Positions 1-9,687 of a stretch of DNA of 64,000 nucleotides are shown here, piece after piece. The notes beneath the pieces are model-generated. The model did not search any database. It worked only from the letters and a program-made list of their open reading frames with translations, and was not told the origin of the DNA. The position numbers were made by a program, and so were the translations under genes. Numbering within the stretch: the first letter of the stretch is position 1; every line of letters begins with the position of its first letter. Source of the stretch: CAVOXO01 sp963700425 (lineage in GTDB: Bacteria > Actinomycetota > Acidimicrobiia > Acidimicrobiales > Microtrichaceae); contig CAVOXO010000005.1 of the NCBI GenBank assembly GCA_963700425.1, positions 62,001 through 126,000 on the forward strand, given 5' to 3'.

Positions 1-1805
1 GCGTCGACGCTGTCCTGGGGTTGGTACGAGCCCGCCCGGGCTCCGTGCAACAACATCACGTGCAGCCCTCCCGCCAGCCCTGTGATCGCACCGGAGAAGA
101 CGAAGCCGCCGAGCGCGGTCCTCCGGCCGGGGACGGCCATCGCCGCGGCGGCGCGGGAGTTGTCCCGGTTGGCGATCATGGCCCGCCCGCTCCGTGAACG
201 CCGCACTCCGGCGGCCGCGAACATCACGCCGACCAACGCCGCGAGGGTGACCCAGTAGGCGACGCTCTCGTCCTCCATCCTCCAGCGCTGAAGGAGAACC
301 GGCCGTTCGACGGTCTCGGGGATCAGCTCGGGGAACACGTTGGGGTTGAGGACGTACCCGTCGAGAACGACGGCGAAGGCCAGGGTGACGACCCCGAGGA
401 ACGGTCCGCTGATCCGCAGGGCGGGGAAGCCCAGCAGAAGCGACACCAGCGCGGCGGCCCCGGCCGAGACCACCAGGATGAGGAAGTAGTCGATCTCCCA
501 ACGGTTCATGAGATTTCCGGCGACGATCGCACCGACCCCCACGAGGGCAAACTGTCCGAGACTGAGCTGACCGTTCCAGCCGGTCAACACCACGAGGCTG
601 ACGCCGACCATGCCCCAGATGCACGCGATCGACAGCGTGTTGACGACCGACGGCGACACCACCAGGGGTGCGACCACCGCGACCAGCGCCAGTGCGGCGA
701 GGGCGATCCGGGCGGCCCAGCGGACCTCGGGCAGGTTCTTCAACTCGCGGGGCACGGGGCCGTGGGTGGCCCTTTCCGACCACCCGTCATCACCAGCGCG
801 GGCCCGTGAGCTGGGGCCTCGTTGGATCAGGAGCGCCCCGAGGATCACCACCAGCAGCACCACGTCGGCGAGCGCGGGGGACCGGGACGTGTTCCAGCGG
901 ACGATCTGGTCGACCGCACCCAACACGAGCGCGGCCGCGCAGGCGACGGGCAGCGACTCCATGCGGGCGACGACGGCGGCGGCGAGGGCCGGGAGGAGCA
1001 GGGCGGCTCCGGCGGCCGCGGTGGGCGGGGTCCCGACGAAGGGTGCCTTGAGAAGGAAGGTGAGGGTGGCGAGCGAACCGGCGATCGTCCACACCAGGGT
1101 CTGGATCCGACGGACGGGTATGCCCAACAGGCGGGCGCGGTCGGGGTTCTCCGACGCGGCCCTCACTGCGGCCCCCACCCGGGTCCGAGCGAGGAACCAC
1201 CCCACTGCGCCGACGACGAGGGGCACGGTCATGAGGATCAGGAGGTGATCGCCGGTGATGACGTCGACGCCGAGCGAGAACTGCGTGGAGGTCAGCGGCG
1301 TCTCGAAACCACCGAGGGTGACGACCCCGCTGTCGCCGAAGACCAGCGGGGGCAACAACAGCTCGACTCCGCCGAGGACCTGGGCGAGCCCGATCGTCGC
1401 CACGCTGAGCACCAGCCGTGAGCTGTTCTCGAAACGGCGGATCACCATGACGTCGACGAGGAGGCCGACGGCCGCTCCGGTGAGGACCCCGATCGCCAGG
1501 GCGACGCCGTAGTTCCATCCCCACACCAGGAACAGCCGTGCCGCGGTGAGGCCGGTCGCCGCGCCCATCGCGCCGTACGCGAAGTTGACCACCCGGTTCG
1601 TCCGATAGATGAGGATCAGCCCCACCGCCGTGAGCGCGGTGGCCGATCCGAGGATGGCGCCGGAGACCACTCGGCCCACCGGCGCGCCCTGCGGCAACAC
1701 CAGCGCCGCGACGAACCAACCCAGACCCAGCAACGCGGCGGCCACTGCCCAGCGCCGGGGCCGGGGCAGGTCGTCGAATCGGGCACCGAGGTCGGCGGCG
1801 TTCAC
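1..1805 (-). CDS. Fused LivH-LivM branched-chain amino acid ABC permease (partial)
   Basis: Membrane permease of a LivKHMGF-type importer. The reading frame is open from a GTG at 1805 to the window edge, so the C-terminus is missing. The N-terminal half reads like LivH (an IYRTNRVVNFAYG stretch about residue 55, then hydrophobic segments and a RAASENPDRARLLGI loop). After a charged linker the second half reads like LivM (TGWNGQLSLGQFALVGVGA motif, then RSGRAMIANRDN). Normally these are two proteins, so this is a fusion. The GTG overlaps the stop of the binding-protein gene by 4 nt (GTGA), so the two are probably translationally coupled. ATPase genes may lie beyond the window. The substrate is inferred from family only; members carry amino acids, urea or amides. 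Confidence 0.85.
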   Translation of the reverse strand, partial: MNAADLGARFDDLPRPRRWAVAAALLGLGWFVAALVLPQGAPVGRVVSGAILGSATALTAVGLILIYRTNRVVNFAYGAMGAATGLTAARLFLVWGWNYGVALAIGVLTGAAVGLLVDVMVIRRFENSSRLVLSVATIGLAQVLGGVELLLPPLVFGDSGVVTLGGFETPLTSTQFSLGVDVITGDHLLILMTVPLVVGAVGWFLARTRVGAAVRAASENPDRARLLGIPVRRIQTLVWTIAGSLATLTFLLKAPFVGTPPTAAAGAALLLPALAAAVVARMESLPVACAAALVLGAVDQIVRWNTSRSPALADVVLLVVILGALLIQRGPSSRARAGDDGWSERATHGPVPRELKNLPEVRWAARIALAALALVAVVAPLVVSPSVVNTLSIACIWGMVGVSLVVLTGWNGQLSLGQFALVGVGAIVAGNLMNRWEIDYFLILVVSAGAAALVSLLLGFPALRISGPFLGVVTLAFAVVLDGYVLNPNVFPELIPETVERPVLLQRWRMEDESVAYWVTLAALVGVMFAAAGVRRSRSGRAMIANRDNSRAAAAMAVPGRRTALGGFVFSGAITGLAGGLHVMLLHGARAGSYQPQDSVD

Positions 1806-3542
1806 CGGTTCACCGGTTCACCCGAGGGGAACTTCCCGATGGGATAGCGGTTCTTCCCGCCGGAGGGGTCGATCCAGGCGCCGCGTTCGCGGTTGAAGGG
1901 CGAGACCGCCGACGCCGAGTAGAACACCTCCCGGGCGTCCTGGCTGGTGGAGTAGTCGCCGGGACCGAACTTCCATGTCCCCAGGAATCCGCTGCGCCCC
2001 GGATAGCGGAACATCCCTGCCTCGAACGTCTCGGGAGTGAGGTTCGGTCCCGCCATCTGGATGCCGATCGCCAGCATCTGGAGCTGGTAGTACATCAGGT
2101 CCGCGGCCAGAACCGGTTCCTCCGCCGGCCGGACCGCCTTGAAGGCCCGGTACCCGGGGCTGGCCTGCCGAGCCAGGGTCGGACCGGCGAAACTCACCCC
2201 GAAGGCGCCGTCCCATTCCGACTGGTCCATGATCTGGCCCACGATGTCCACGTCGGTCAGCGCGACGCCCGACTCGACCCACTCGGGGGCGTAGGACTGC
2301 TCTCGGGCCTTGCCGGTGAGGAACGTGAGGATGATCGGGTCGCACCCGCAGATGACCGTGGTGATGTTGTTCGACTTGAGCTTCGAGATGAGCGTCGCGG
2401 CCTGCGGGGCCATCTTGTTGATGTCGAGCTGGTAGGCCTCGTTGAGCGCGATGTCACCTCCGGCGCCGCCGTTCTGGATCAGCCGTATCCCCGCTGCCAC
2501 ACATTCCTGGTACCAGGAGTTCTCCGGAGCGATGATGGCCAACCGACGCGGCTGGTTGGCCAGCGAACCGCCCGCCAGCGACGCCGGCTTCTTCGCCAGC
2601 TTCGCCAGGTAGTACGACGACACGGCCTCGGTGACCGTCGAGCAGTCGGTGAACGCCGACCATGCGTAGGGTCGCCGCGACGACAACCACTCGCGGGAGA
2701 CGAACGGGACACCGGTGTTGAGCACCCGTTGACGGGCCAGGGCATCGGCATAGGGGACGGTGACCGCGCCCATGTCGGCGAACGCGCCGATCTCCGACGC
2801 GACCTTCGAGCGCGTCGGCCTGGGCCGACTCCTGGCCTCCGCCCAGCATCTCCTTCTCGACCTCGCCCTTGCCGTCGTAGATCACGAGTCGGAGCTTGCG
2901 GCCGTACATCATGTAGGTGCGGTTGATGAACTCGACCATCCCCTGGAGCGTGGCGCTGATCCGCTGTTGGGATTCGTCGGGAATGCGGGTCCCCGCGATG
3001 CGGGACAAGGCATCGACCGCACCGTTGTCGAAGGTCTGGGATCTCACCGAGATGACGATCTCGCGGCGCGACACTCCCCGAGACGTGTCTCCGCCGTTGT
3101 CCCCCGTGAACCGGAAACACGGTGGCGAATAGGGGTCACCGGGAACCTGGAACTCACCGCACCCGTTGATCGTGGCGGGCCCGCTCCCGGCCGCGCCGAC
3201 ACCGTCGTTGACCGACTGCTCCGTCGTCCCGTCGACGCCCGACCCGACACCCCCCGCTCCGGACCCCGCCGCCGCGGCCTCGAACGCAGCGATCTCCTCG
3301 GGGGTGGCCGTCGAGGTGGCCGCCCCGTCCGCCACCGTCGTGGGAGACGACGTGGTCGACGAACCATCGCGGCCGTCGACGGTGGCGCCGAGCACCGAGC
3401 TCGACTCGATCGTGGTCGTCTCGGGCAGCGTCGGCACCATCAACGACAGCGCGACGAGCCCCACACCGAATCCCACCAGCGGCCCGTAACCGCGCATCAG
3501 GCGCTTCGGCGCGCCCGCTTCGGGGGTCGGTCGTTCGTTCAT
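1802..3542 (-). CDS. LivK-like ABC substrate-binding protein, membrane-anchored, frameshifted
   Basis: Extracytoplasmic ligand-binding component for the adjacent LivHM permease (family: periplasmic binding fold type 1). ATG at 3542 overlaps the upstream stop by 4 nt. The N-terminus has a hydrophobic anchor (GPLVGFGVGLVALSLMV) and a long Ser/Thr/Gly/Ala-rich linker before the binding domain, so the protein is probably tethered to the membrane. The domain starts around SRREIVISVRSQ. A one-base insertion near 2809 (GAAGGTC where GAGGTC is expected) breaks the frame. Joined, the protein reads on through ADMGAVTVPYADALARQR to the C-terminus. Both sides look like one conserved protein, so the break is probably a sequence error. 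Confidence 0.8.
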
Positions 3543-5056
3543 TCGATGATCCTCCGGGTCGCGCCGTGAAACATCCTGCGGTCGGCGACCGCCATGACCA
3601 ACGCCGCCGCCACCAGCCCGATACCGATCCATGTCGCCGCGCCCCCGGTGGACCCGGGGGTCTCCTTCGAGATCGGAACCGCGGACGGCAACAGCGCCGC
3701 GATCTCCGCGGAATCGTCGACGGCTTCGGTGGGCGGCGGTGAGTCGGCCTCGACAGGGGCCGCGACGATCGACCCGATCCCCGCAGCGACGCCTCCCACC
3801 GACCCCGACGTCCCGATCGACCCGACGCCCGAGTCCAGGGGCGCCGGCGGCGTGACACCGTCGGCGATCACCGAGATCGGCCCGGGGTCACCGAACGTCG
3901 CGCCGGCCGACACGTCGCCGTCGAAGGACGGACCGGCGCCCAGATCGGGGATCTCCGCGGGCGGGAAGTAGGTGTCGTCGGTGGACGCCTCGACTCCTCC
4001 CACCTCGATGTTGATGCTCCCCGACCCCTTGAGCACCTGCAACACGACGTCCACCACCTGGACCACGCTGGTGTTCTGGCAGTCCGCCTCGACGAAATCG
4101 GCGAAGAGAATGTCGAGGAAGGGCTTGGCGGCGTCGAGGAACGGCCGGATGCTCGCTGGGCCCGCCGGCGGGTCGCTGAGTCGGAAGGCCAGGGGGCTCA
4201 CCCGGACGCGGTCTCCCTCGATCTCCGACGTGGGGAGTTCGAGGGTGACCCCCAACGCCGACAACCCGCTACCGATGTTGCGCGACAGCGCGACGAGATC
4301 GCCCTCTGCCTGAGTGACCTCGCGTGGGAAACCGAAAAGGGTGGCCGCCCGAAACGAGAACCCACCCGTCAACGCCTCGGTGTCACCGGAGGTGGCTGTC
4401 GCCTCCCACACCGGATCCAACAACTCGATCAGACCGCCCAGGATCGAGATCCGGTCTGCGGTCATGGTGGCGTGAGCAGTGCGGGTGTGGCCGTCGAGGC
4501 GACTCGTCGCCTCGGTTCGCGGGTTGTCGATCCGGAAGAAGAACATGTCCTGAACCGGGTTGGTCGTGCGGGCCAGAGCGGACGGCCCGGTCGTGGCGTC
4601 CGCCCACTGGGTTCCCGCCACCCGATTCGACGGGGTGGCCGACCCGACGATCGGGAAGTAGACCTCGATCGGATCGCCTTGTCGGACACCGAGGGCGGAG
4701 TCGTCAGCGGTCAACGGCGGAAGAGCGGCCGCGGGCAGATACGGAAGGCGGTCGTCGCACCGGGACAGCTCACCGAAGAGCGACGTGAATGCTCCGAGAT
4801 CGAGCGCCCGGGCCTCGGCCGAGGCGAAATCGTCCTGGTAGGTGCTGATCGTGCGACCCAGCGTGATGCCGACCTGTGCGCCGCCGGTGATGACGACGAA
4901 CTCCACTCCGTCGGCCGAGGCGAAGGCGGCTCCCTTGACGAATTCGGGGACGTCCTGCGCCGACGCAGAGGGAGGCGCGGCGATCGCGAACGCACCGGCT
5001 GTCGCCAGGGTCGCAACGAGGCTCCGCCGGCGGCGGGCCGTCCCCCGTGTCGTCAT
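3539..5056 (-). CDS. Secreted, membrane-anchored protein of unknown function
   Basis: First gene of the LivKHM-type operon. ATG at 5056 gives a classic signal peptide (RRRR then a hydrophobic stretch ending ASAQD). About 450 residues of extracellular sequence follow, with an Ala/Gly/Ser/Pro-rich low-complexity stretch. A C-terminal membrane segment (WIGIGLVAAALVMAVA) and a short basic tail (DRRMFHGATRR) complete it. The architecture is a surface protein anchored at its C-terminus. I do not recognise a catalytic domain. Its stop overlaps the binding-protein start by 4 nt, suggesting the two work together, for example in ligand capture; that role is inference. Confidence 0.65.
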   Translation of the reverse strand: MTTRGTARRRRSLVATLATAGAFAIAAPPSASAQDVPEFVKGAAFASADGVEFVVITGGAQVGITLGRTISTYQDDFASAEARALDLGAFTSLFGELSRCDDRLPYLPAAALPPLTADDSALGVRQGDPIEVYFPIVGSATPSNRVAGTQWADATTGPSALARTTNPVQDMFFFRIDNPRTEATSRLDGHTRTAHATMTADRISILGGLIELLDPVWEATATSGDTEALTGGFSFRAATLFGFPREVTQAEGDLVALSRNIGSGLSALGVTLELPTSEIEGDRVRVSPLAFRLSDPPAGPASIRPFLDAAKPFLDILFADFVEADCQNTSVVQVVDVVLQVLKGSGSINIEVGGVEASTDDTYFPPAEIPDLGAGPSFDGDVSAGATFGDPGPISVIADGVTPPAPLDSGVGSIGTSGSVGGVAAGIGSIVAAPVEADSPPPTEAVDDSAEIAALLPSAVPISKETPGSTGGAATWIGIGLVAAALVMAVADRRMFHGATRRIIE

Positions 5057-5129
5057 GTCCCCCGGTTCCCTCTCCCCCGTGCCCTCTCCCCCGAGACAGG
5101 CAGCGTCGTCCTCTGGGATGCTACGCAAA

Positions 5130-5145
5130 GTGAGACTACTCTCAC
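5130..5145. promoter_or_regulatory. Perfect inverted repeat, likely TetR operator
   Basis: GTGAGA-CTAC-TCTCAC: 6-bp arms, perfect, with a 4-bp spacer. It sits in the gap between the TetR gene and the divergent transporter operon, 31 bp before the TetR ATG at 5177 and 73 bp before the operon ATG at 5056. Size and position fit an operator for the TetR protein controlling both directions. Binding is inferred. Confidence 0.6.
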
Positions 5146-5176
5146 AATGACGTCGGTGGCGGGGAGGAACGAGGAC

Positions 5177-5779
5177 ATGGCTCGATCAGCACCACCCCGA
5201 TCGCGTCGCGAGCGCCGACGGGTCGAGACGACCGCACGGCTCATCGCCGCCGGAAGGGAGCTGTTCGCAGAACGCGGTTACGTGGCGACCCGTACCTCCG
5301 ACATCGCGTCGCGAGCCGGGGTCTCGGACGCGACGCTGTTCAGGTACTTCGAGTCGAAGTCGGCCATTGCGCTGGCCTCGATGGCCGAGAGCGTGACGTT
5401 CGCCCTCGAACGCCTGTCGGCACAGCCACGCGAGGTCGGCGACCTCGACGCCGCCCGTGGAGTGTCGGTCGAGTTCTTCGATGCGGCGTTGCTCGACCCC
5501 GACGATCCACTCATGGCCGAGATCGCGTTGGTCGGTGCGGTCCCCGAGCTCCGCGCTGCGGTTCACTCTCGGATCAGCGGCGTCGCCGAGGCGACCGCCC
5601 GGGCCCTGGCCGATCGCGCCGGGCGCCGTTCTCCGAGCCTGGCCGACCGGGTGCACGGCCATGCCATCGTCGGCGTCGTCGTGGGCGCGGCAGAAGCCTG
5701 GTTCGACGATCCGACCGATCGCTCGTTCGCCGATCTGCTCGACGACGCGTTCTCGATGCTCTCGAACTGGGAGACCTGA
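5177..5779 (+). CDS. TetR-family transcriptional regulator
   Basis: DNA-binding repressor. The N-terminal helix-turn-helix is clear: RRRVETTARLIAAGRELFAERGY, then TRTSDIASRAGVSDATLFRYFESK around residues 12-60. A C-terminal ligand and dimer domain follows; total about 200 residues, normal for the family. I chose ATG 5177 because a purine-rich site (GGGGAGGAACGAG) precedes it. An in-frame ATG at 5147 lies one base after the operator palindrome and would put the operator in the leader. Divergent from the ABC transporter operon, with the palindrome at 5130-5145 between them, so it probably regulates that operon and itself. The effector is unknown. Confidence 0.85.
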   Translation: MARSAPPRSRRERRRVETTARLIAAGRELFAERGYVATRTSDIASRAGVSDATLFRYFESKSAIALASMAESVTFALERLSAQPREVGDLDAARGVSVEFFDAALLDPDDPLMAEIALVGAVPELRAAVHSRISGVAEATARALADRAGRRSPSLADRVHGHAIVGVVVGAAEAWFDDPTDRSFADLLDDAFSMLSNWET

Positions 5780-5807
5780 GGCCCGGGCCCGGCGGATCGC
5801 CCGCCGG

Positions 5808-7457
5808 TCAGGTCGCCCGCTCGGGGAGGTGGACCTCGGTGTGGTCGGGCGGCAACATGTCGTTGCCCAGAATCAGATCGGCTGCCCGCTCGGCGACCAT
5901 CATCGTGGGCGCATACAGGTTGCCGTTGGTGACGATCGGCAGGACAGAGGCGTCGACGACCCTCAGGCCGTCGGTTCCGAAGACCTTCATCGTCAACGGG
6001 TCGACCACCGCCATGTCGTCGGTTCCCATCTTGGCGGTACACCCCGGATGGAGCGCGGTCTCGCTGTCGCGGGCCACCCAGTCCATGATCTCCTGGTCGG
6101 TCTCGACCGACGGTCCGGGCGAGATCTCACCGCCGTTGAAGGGGTCGAAGGCGGGCTGGGTCAGGATCCGACGCGCCGTGCGAACGGCCTCGATCCACTC
6201 CCGGCGGTCCCGTTCGGTCGACAGGTAGTTGAAGCGAACGGCCGGCTTGGACCGTGGATCCGTCGAGGTGATCCGCACCGTTCCGGTCGAATCGGAGAAC
6301 ATCGGCCCGACGTGCACCTGGTAACCGTGGCCTTCGGTGGGCGCAGAGCCGTCGTACCGAATCGCCAGGGGCAGGAAGTGGAACATCAGGTTCGGATAGG
6401 CCTCGTCGGGATTCGACTTCACGAACGCTCCGGCCTCGAAGTGGTTCGTCGCGGCGGGACCCTTCCTGAACAGCCACTGCAGGCCGATCGCCGGGGCACG
6501 CCATTTCGCGAGGTGAGGCTGCATCGAGACCGGCTCCTTGCAGGCGTACTGGATGTACACCTCGAGGTGGTCCTGCAGGTTCTCGCCGACGCCCGGGAGA
6601 TCGCTGACCACCTCGATGCCGAGTCCCTCCAGATGCTCGCGATCCCCGACGCCCGACAGTTGGAGCAGCTGAGGCGTGTTGAAGGCGCCGCCGCAGGAGA
6701 TGACCTCCTTCGATCGAGCTCGGACGGTCCTGGCCCCGTTGCGATACTCGACGCCGACACACGTCGTGCCCTCGAACAGCACCCGATCGGTGTGAGCGCG
6801 GGTGACGAGCGCGAGGTTCGGCCGATCGAGTACCGGGTGCAGATACGCGCGGGCGGCGCTGAGACGGCGGCCGCGGTGGATGTTCTGGTCGAACGCGGCG
6901 AACCCTTCCTGGCGGAACCCGTTGACGTCGTCGGTCCGGCGGAATCCTGCTTGTTCTCCGGCCTCCAGCCATGCCTCGAAGAGCGGACTGGAGGCGGGGC
7001 CACGCTCGAGGGTCAGGGGGCCGTCGTCGCCCCGCCAGTCGTCGCCACCGGCGAGACAGTTCTCCATCCGCTTGAAGTACGGGAGGCAATGGGCGTAGTC
7101 CCAGCTCTCCATCCCGGGCTGTTGCGCCCACTTCTCGTAGTCCGCGGGATTGCCGCGCTGGAAGATCATCCCGTTGATGCTCGAGCACCCTCCGAGCACC
7201 TTGCCCCGGGCGTGGTACACCCTCCGACCCCCCATGTGCGGCTCGGGTTCGCTCTCGTACTTCCAGTCGTAGAACCGGTTGCCGATGGGATACGCGAGCG
7301 CGGCGGGCATGTGGATGAAGACGTCCCACTTCCAGTCCTTGCGGCCCGCCTCGAGCACCAGGACCCGATGGGTCGGATCGGCGCTCAGGCGGTTCGCCAG
7401 GGCGCACCCCGCCGAACCACCGCCCACGATGATGGTGTCGTACTCGGGATCGGCCAT
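5808..7457 (-). CDS. betA: GMC oxidoreductase, choline dehydrogenase-like
   Basis: FAD-dependent alcohol oxidation; closest in pattern to choline dehydrogenase (choline to betaine aldehyde). Dinucleotide-binding GGGSAG lies at residues 12-17. GMC signature 1 follows around residue 85 (HARGKVLGGCSSINGM). The C-terminal block has the catalytic-type His in ALHPGCTAKMG (about residue 469) and the NLYAPTMM element about residue 513. Length 549 residues, normal for BetA. ATG at 7457. It is an isolated gene 28 nt from the TetR gene end. No betaine aldehyde dehydrogenase is next to it, so another alcohol substrate remains possible. Confidence 0.75.
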   Translation of the reverse strand: MADPEYDTIIVGGGSAGCALANRLSADPTHRVLVLEAGRKDWKWDVFIHMPAALAYPIGNRFYDWKYESEPEPHMGGRRVYHARGKVLGGCSSINGMIFQRGNPADYEKWAQQPGMESWDYAHCLPYFKRMENCLAGGDDWRGDDGPLTLERGPASSPLFEAWLEAGEQAGFRRTDDVNGFRQEGFAAFDQNIHRGRRLSAARAYLHPVLDRPNLALVTRAHTDRVLFEGTTCVGVEYRNGARTVRARSKEVISCGGAFNTPQLLQLSGVGDREHLEGLGIEVVSDLPGVGENLQDHLEVYIQYACKEPVSMQPHLAKWRAPAIGLQWLFRKGPAATNHFEAGAFVKSNPDEAYPNLMFHFLPLAIRYDGSAPTEGHGYQVHVGPMFSDSTGTVRITSTDPRSKPAVRFNYLSTERDRREWIEAVRTARRILTQPAFDPFNGGEISPGPSVETDQEIMDWVARDSETALHPGCTAKMGTDDMAVVDPLTMKVFGTDGLRVVDASVLPIVTNGNLYAPTMMVAERAADLILGNDMLPPDHTEVHLPERAT

Positions 7458-7501
7458 GTCCGGAGGCTAAACCGCCCGAGCAGTGCGAGGTCCCGGGGGT
7501 G

Positions 7502-8170
7502 TCACCAGGTGTCGTCGTGCACGATGCGGGCCATGTCACGCCGGGGTCCCGGCTTGAAGTCCGTGCCCAGGGTGTGGGCGACGGGGATGAGCGCCCCCTG
7601 CATCACGGTGTCGGGCAGGCCCAGCAGGTCGGCGGCCTCGGCCTCGTGGATCAGGTGAAGGGTCGTCCAACACGTCCCGAGTGCCCGTTCCCGGGCGGCC
7701 AGCATGAAGCTCCACGCGGCGGGGAGCAGCGAGCCCCACACGCTGGCCTGGATCATCACGTTGCCCCCGTCGGTGCGCCCCTCGATGCAGGGGATCACCA
7801 TCACCGGCACCTCGCCCATGTGCTGGGCCAGGTAGGCGGCGGAGTCGACGACCCGGCGGGTCGTCGCCACGAAGTCGGGATCGTCGTCGGGTAGACCGGC
7901 CTCCGCCGCCTCTCGGTTGCCATAGAAGAGGTCGAAGCCCGCCCGGTAGAGCTCACCGAGCCGCTCCCTCTTGGCCCGGTCGGTCACGACCACGAAGTGC
8001 CATCCCTGGGCGTTGGATCCGGTGGGCGCCTGCGCCGCGAGCTCGAGGCACTCGTCGATCAGTCCCCGGTCCACCGGACGGTCGAGGTCGAGCCGCTTGC
8101 GGACCGACCGGGTGGTCGACAGCAACTCGTCTGCGTCGAGGCCGAGACGTCGGTCGGATCGATCGTTCAT
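7502..8170 (-). CDS. Nitroreductase-family flavoprotein
   Basis: FMN-dependent reductase of the nitroreductase fold, using NAD(P)H. The start matches the family: a TTRSVRKRLD element with the arginines that contact FMN, then AAQAPTGSNAQGWHFVVV about residues 48-64. Later a GSLLPAAWSFMLAARERALGTCW segment gives the second half. 222 residues, usual length. The natural substrate cannot be read from sequence. ATG at 8170 overlaps the stop of the nucleoside phosphorylase gene by 4 nt, so the two are co-transcribed. Confidence 0.85.
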   Translation of the reverse strand: MNDRSDRRLGLDADELLSTTRSVRKRLDLDRPVDRGLIDECLELAAQAPTGSNAQGWHFVVVTDRAKRERLGELYRAGFDLFYGNREAAEAGLPDDDPDFVATTRRVVDSAAYLAQHMGEVPVMVIPCIEGRTDGGNVMIQASVWGSLLPAAWSFMLAARERALGTCWTTLHLIHEAEAADLLGLPDTVMQGALIPVAHTLGTDFKPGPRRDMARIVHDDTW

Positions 8171-8961
8171 GAGGTCTCCAGTCGGCTGGCGATGGCGTCG
8201 ACGACGCCGAGGATGCGGTGGGTGCCGTCGTGTTCACCCTTGTCGAAATCATCGCCGTCGACGGCCATGGTGTTGGTCACGTGGGCGACGCACACCACGT
8301 TGCGTCCCGTCGCTTCCGCGTACGCGTAGAGCGCTGCCGCTTCCATCTCGACCGCGTGGACTCCGGCCGCCTCGGCCTCCGAGATCGCCGTCGCGGTCTC
8401 TCGGAACGGTGCGTCGGTGGTCCACGACCGGCCCCACACGACCGGCTCGTCACTTCCGTCGAACGCCCCGGTCAGCGCCGCGCCCAGCGCCGGCCGAAGG
8501 GTCGCCCATTCCGACGGTGGGAGGTAGTGCAGGCTCGTTCCCTCGTCGCGCCAGGCTCGTTCGATGAGCACGAAATAGGGCGGATCACCGAGCGGAACGA
8601 TCCGCCCGGCGGAGGACACCGACACGATGAGATCGCAGCCCGACGCGTGCAGTTCCGCGGCGACGAGCACCGCATACGACGCGCCGACGGCGCAGGGCAC
8701 GATGCCGATGTCGCGGTCCCCACACGTCGTCACCCACAGCTCGGAGTGATAGCAGGCCCAGTCGTCGTCACGGGTCGCCGCGCCTGTTGCAGCGAGGTGC
8801 CGCACGACGTCACCGTCGGGATCCAGGACACAGACCGCGGGCACGGCCCGGGTACCGAGCCCTCGTTGGCGACGCGCCTCGCGCATCAACCCCTCGACCT
8901 GGAACACCGACGGTTCCTCGTAACCCTTGGGCCTGAAAATGGGCGGTCGGTCGTCACTCAT
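8167..8961 (-). CDS. Nucleoside phosphorylase (uridine/purine phosphorylase superfamily)
   Basis: Phosphorolysis of nucleosides to base and ribose-1-phosphate in salvage. Conserved features are GIVPCAVGASYAVLVAAELHASGCDLIVSVSSAGRI (phosphate and base pocket region, about residues 85-120) and VHAVEMEAAALYAYAEATGRN (ribose-binding MEAAA motif about residue 210). 264 residues. ATG at 8961. Translationally coupled to the nitroreductase downstream. Which nucleoside is used is not clear; the motif order is closest to uridine phosphorylase-like proteins. Confidence 0.8.
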   Translation of the reverse strand: MSDDRPPIFRPKGYEEPSVFQVEGLMREARRQRGLGTRAVPAVCVLDPDGDVVRHLAATGAATRDDDWACYHSELWVTTCGDRDIGIVPCAVGASYAVLVAAELHASGCDLIVSVSSAGRIVPLGDPPYFVLIERAWRDEGTSLHYLPPSEWATLRPALGAALTGAFDGSDEPVVWGRSWTTDAPFRETATAISEAEAAGVHAVEMEAAALYAYAEATGRNVVCVAHVTNTMAVDGDDFDKGEHDGTHRILGVVDAIASRLETS

Positions 8962-9000
8962 GAGCTGACCATCATGGCCGCACCGCCCTCGCGCCTCCGA

Positions 9001-9624
9001 TCATGCGACCCGCGTGAACAGGTAGGCGAACGGCGACCTCGTGTAGGCGACGCCCCGGCCCGATTCGTGAAGGGAGTCGACCGTGATGATCGACGGCTTC
9101 TTCGGGACGAGGTACGTGTCGAGGTTGGTGGTGGAGACCCGGTAGTCGCCCGAGCGGGCGATGACGACGCCGCTCAGTTCGTAGCGGGGGTCGATCGACG
9201 CCATGGCGGCGTCGCCGTGGCTGGAGTTGACGAGCAGCGTTCCCCCGATTCTCAGGTAGGGGGTGCAGAACTCGGACACGAAACCCGCATACAGCGACAC
9301 GAGGAGGTCGAAGTGCTGCTCGGGGAGGTCGAGGGCTGCGGTGTAGTCCGCATGGATGAACTCGATGTCGGGGGCCGACGGACCGTCGTGCTCGGCGACG
9401 ATGTCGCGGATCCCCTCGTGGTCGGCGAAGAACCCCGGGGTGCGTCTGTCGGTGTCGAGGTAGGTGACCGACGGGAACACGAACGACGGCGCGATGTCGA
9501 CGTAGCACCCCGGATAGAAGACGGTGTCGGCGTCGACAGCGCCGGCCACCGCGGCGAAGAGCCGCAACCGGTCTCCCTCGTGGTGGTCGTGGACGGCCCA
9601 GAGCTCTCTGGTGGTGGCCGGCAT
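9001..9624 (-). CDS. Methyltransferase-like protein of unknown function
   Basis: 207 residues. Pattern resembles a class I SAM-dependent methyltransferase: a DTVFYPGCYVDIAPSFVF strand-loop, an acidic residue after strand 2 (VTYLDTDRR), and a LLVSLYAGFVSEFCTPYLRIGGTLLVNSSHGD segment like strands 4-5. The glycine-rich SAM loop is not typical, so catalytic activity is uncertain. ATG at 9624. It follows the phosphorylase start by 39 nt on the same strand, so it is transcribed ahead of it and may share its transcript. Confidence 0.55.
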   Translation of the reverse strand: MPATTRELWAVHDHHEGDRLRLFAAVAGAVDADTVFYPGCYVDIAPSFVFPSVTYLDTDRRTPGFFADHEGIRDIVAEHDGPSAPDIEFIHADYTAALDLPEQHFDLLVSLYAGFVSEFCTPYLRIGGTLLVNSSHGDAAMASIDPRYELSGVVIARSGDYRVSTTNLDTYLVPKKPSIITVDSLHESGRGVAYTRSPFAYLFTRVA

Positions 9625-9687
9625 CGCAGCGCTCCCTCGGTTCGGCGGAACTGTAGCGAAGCGACGCCCACGACCCTGGGGAACGAC

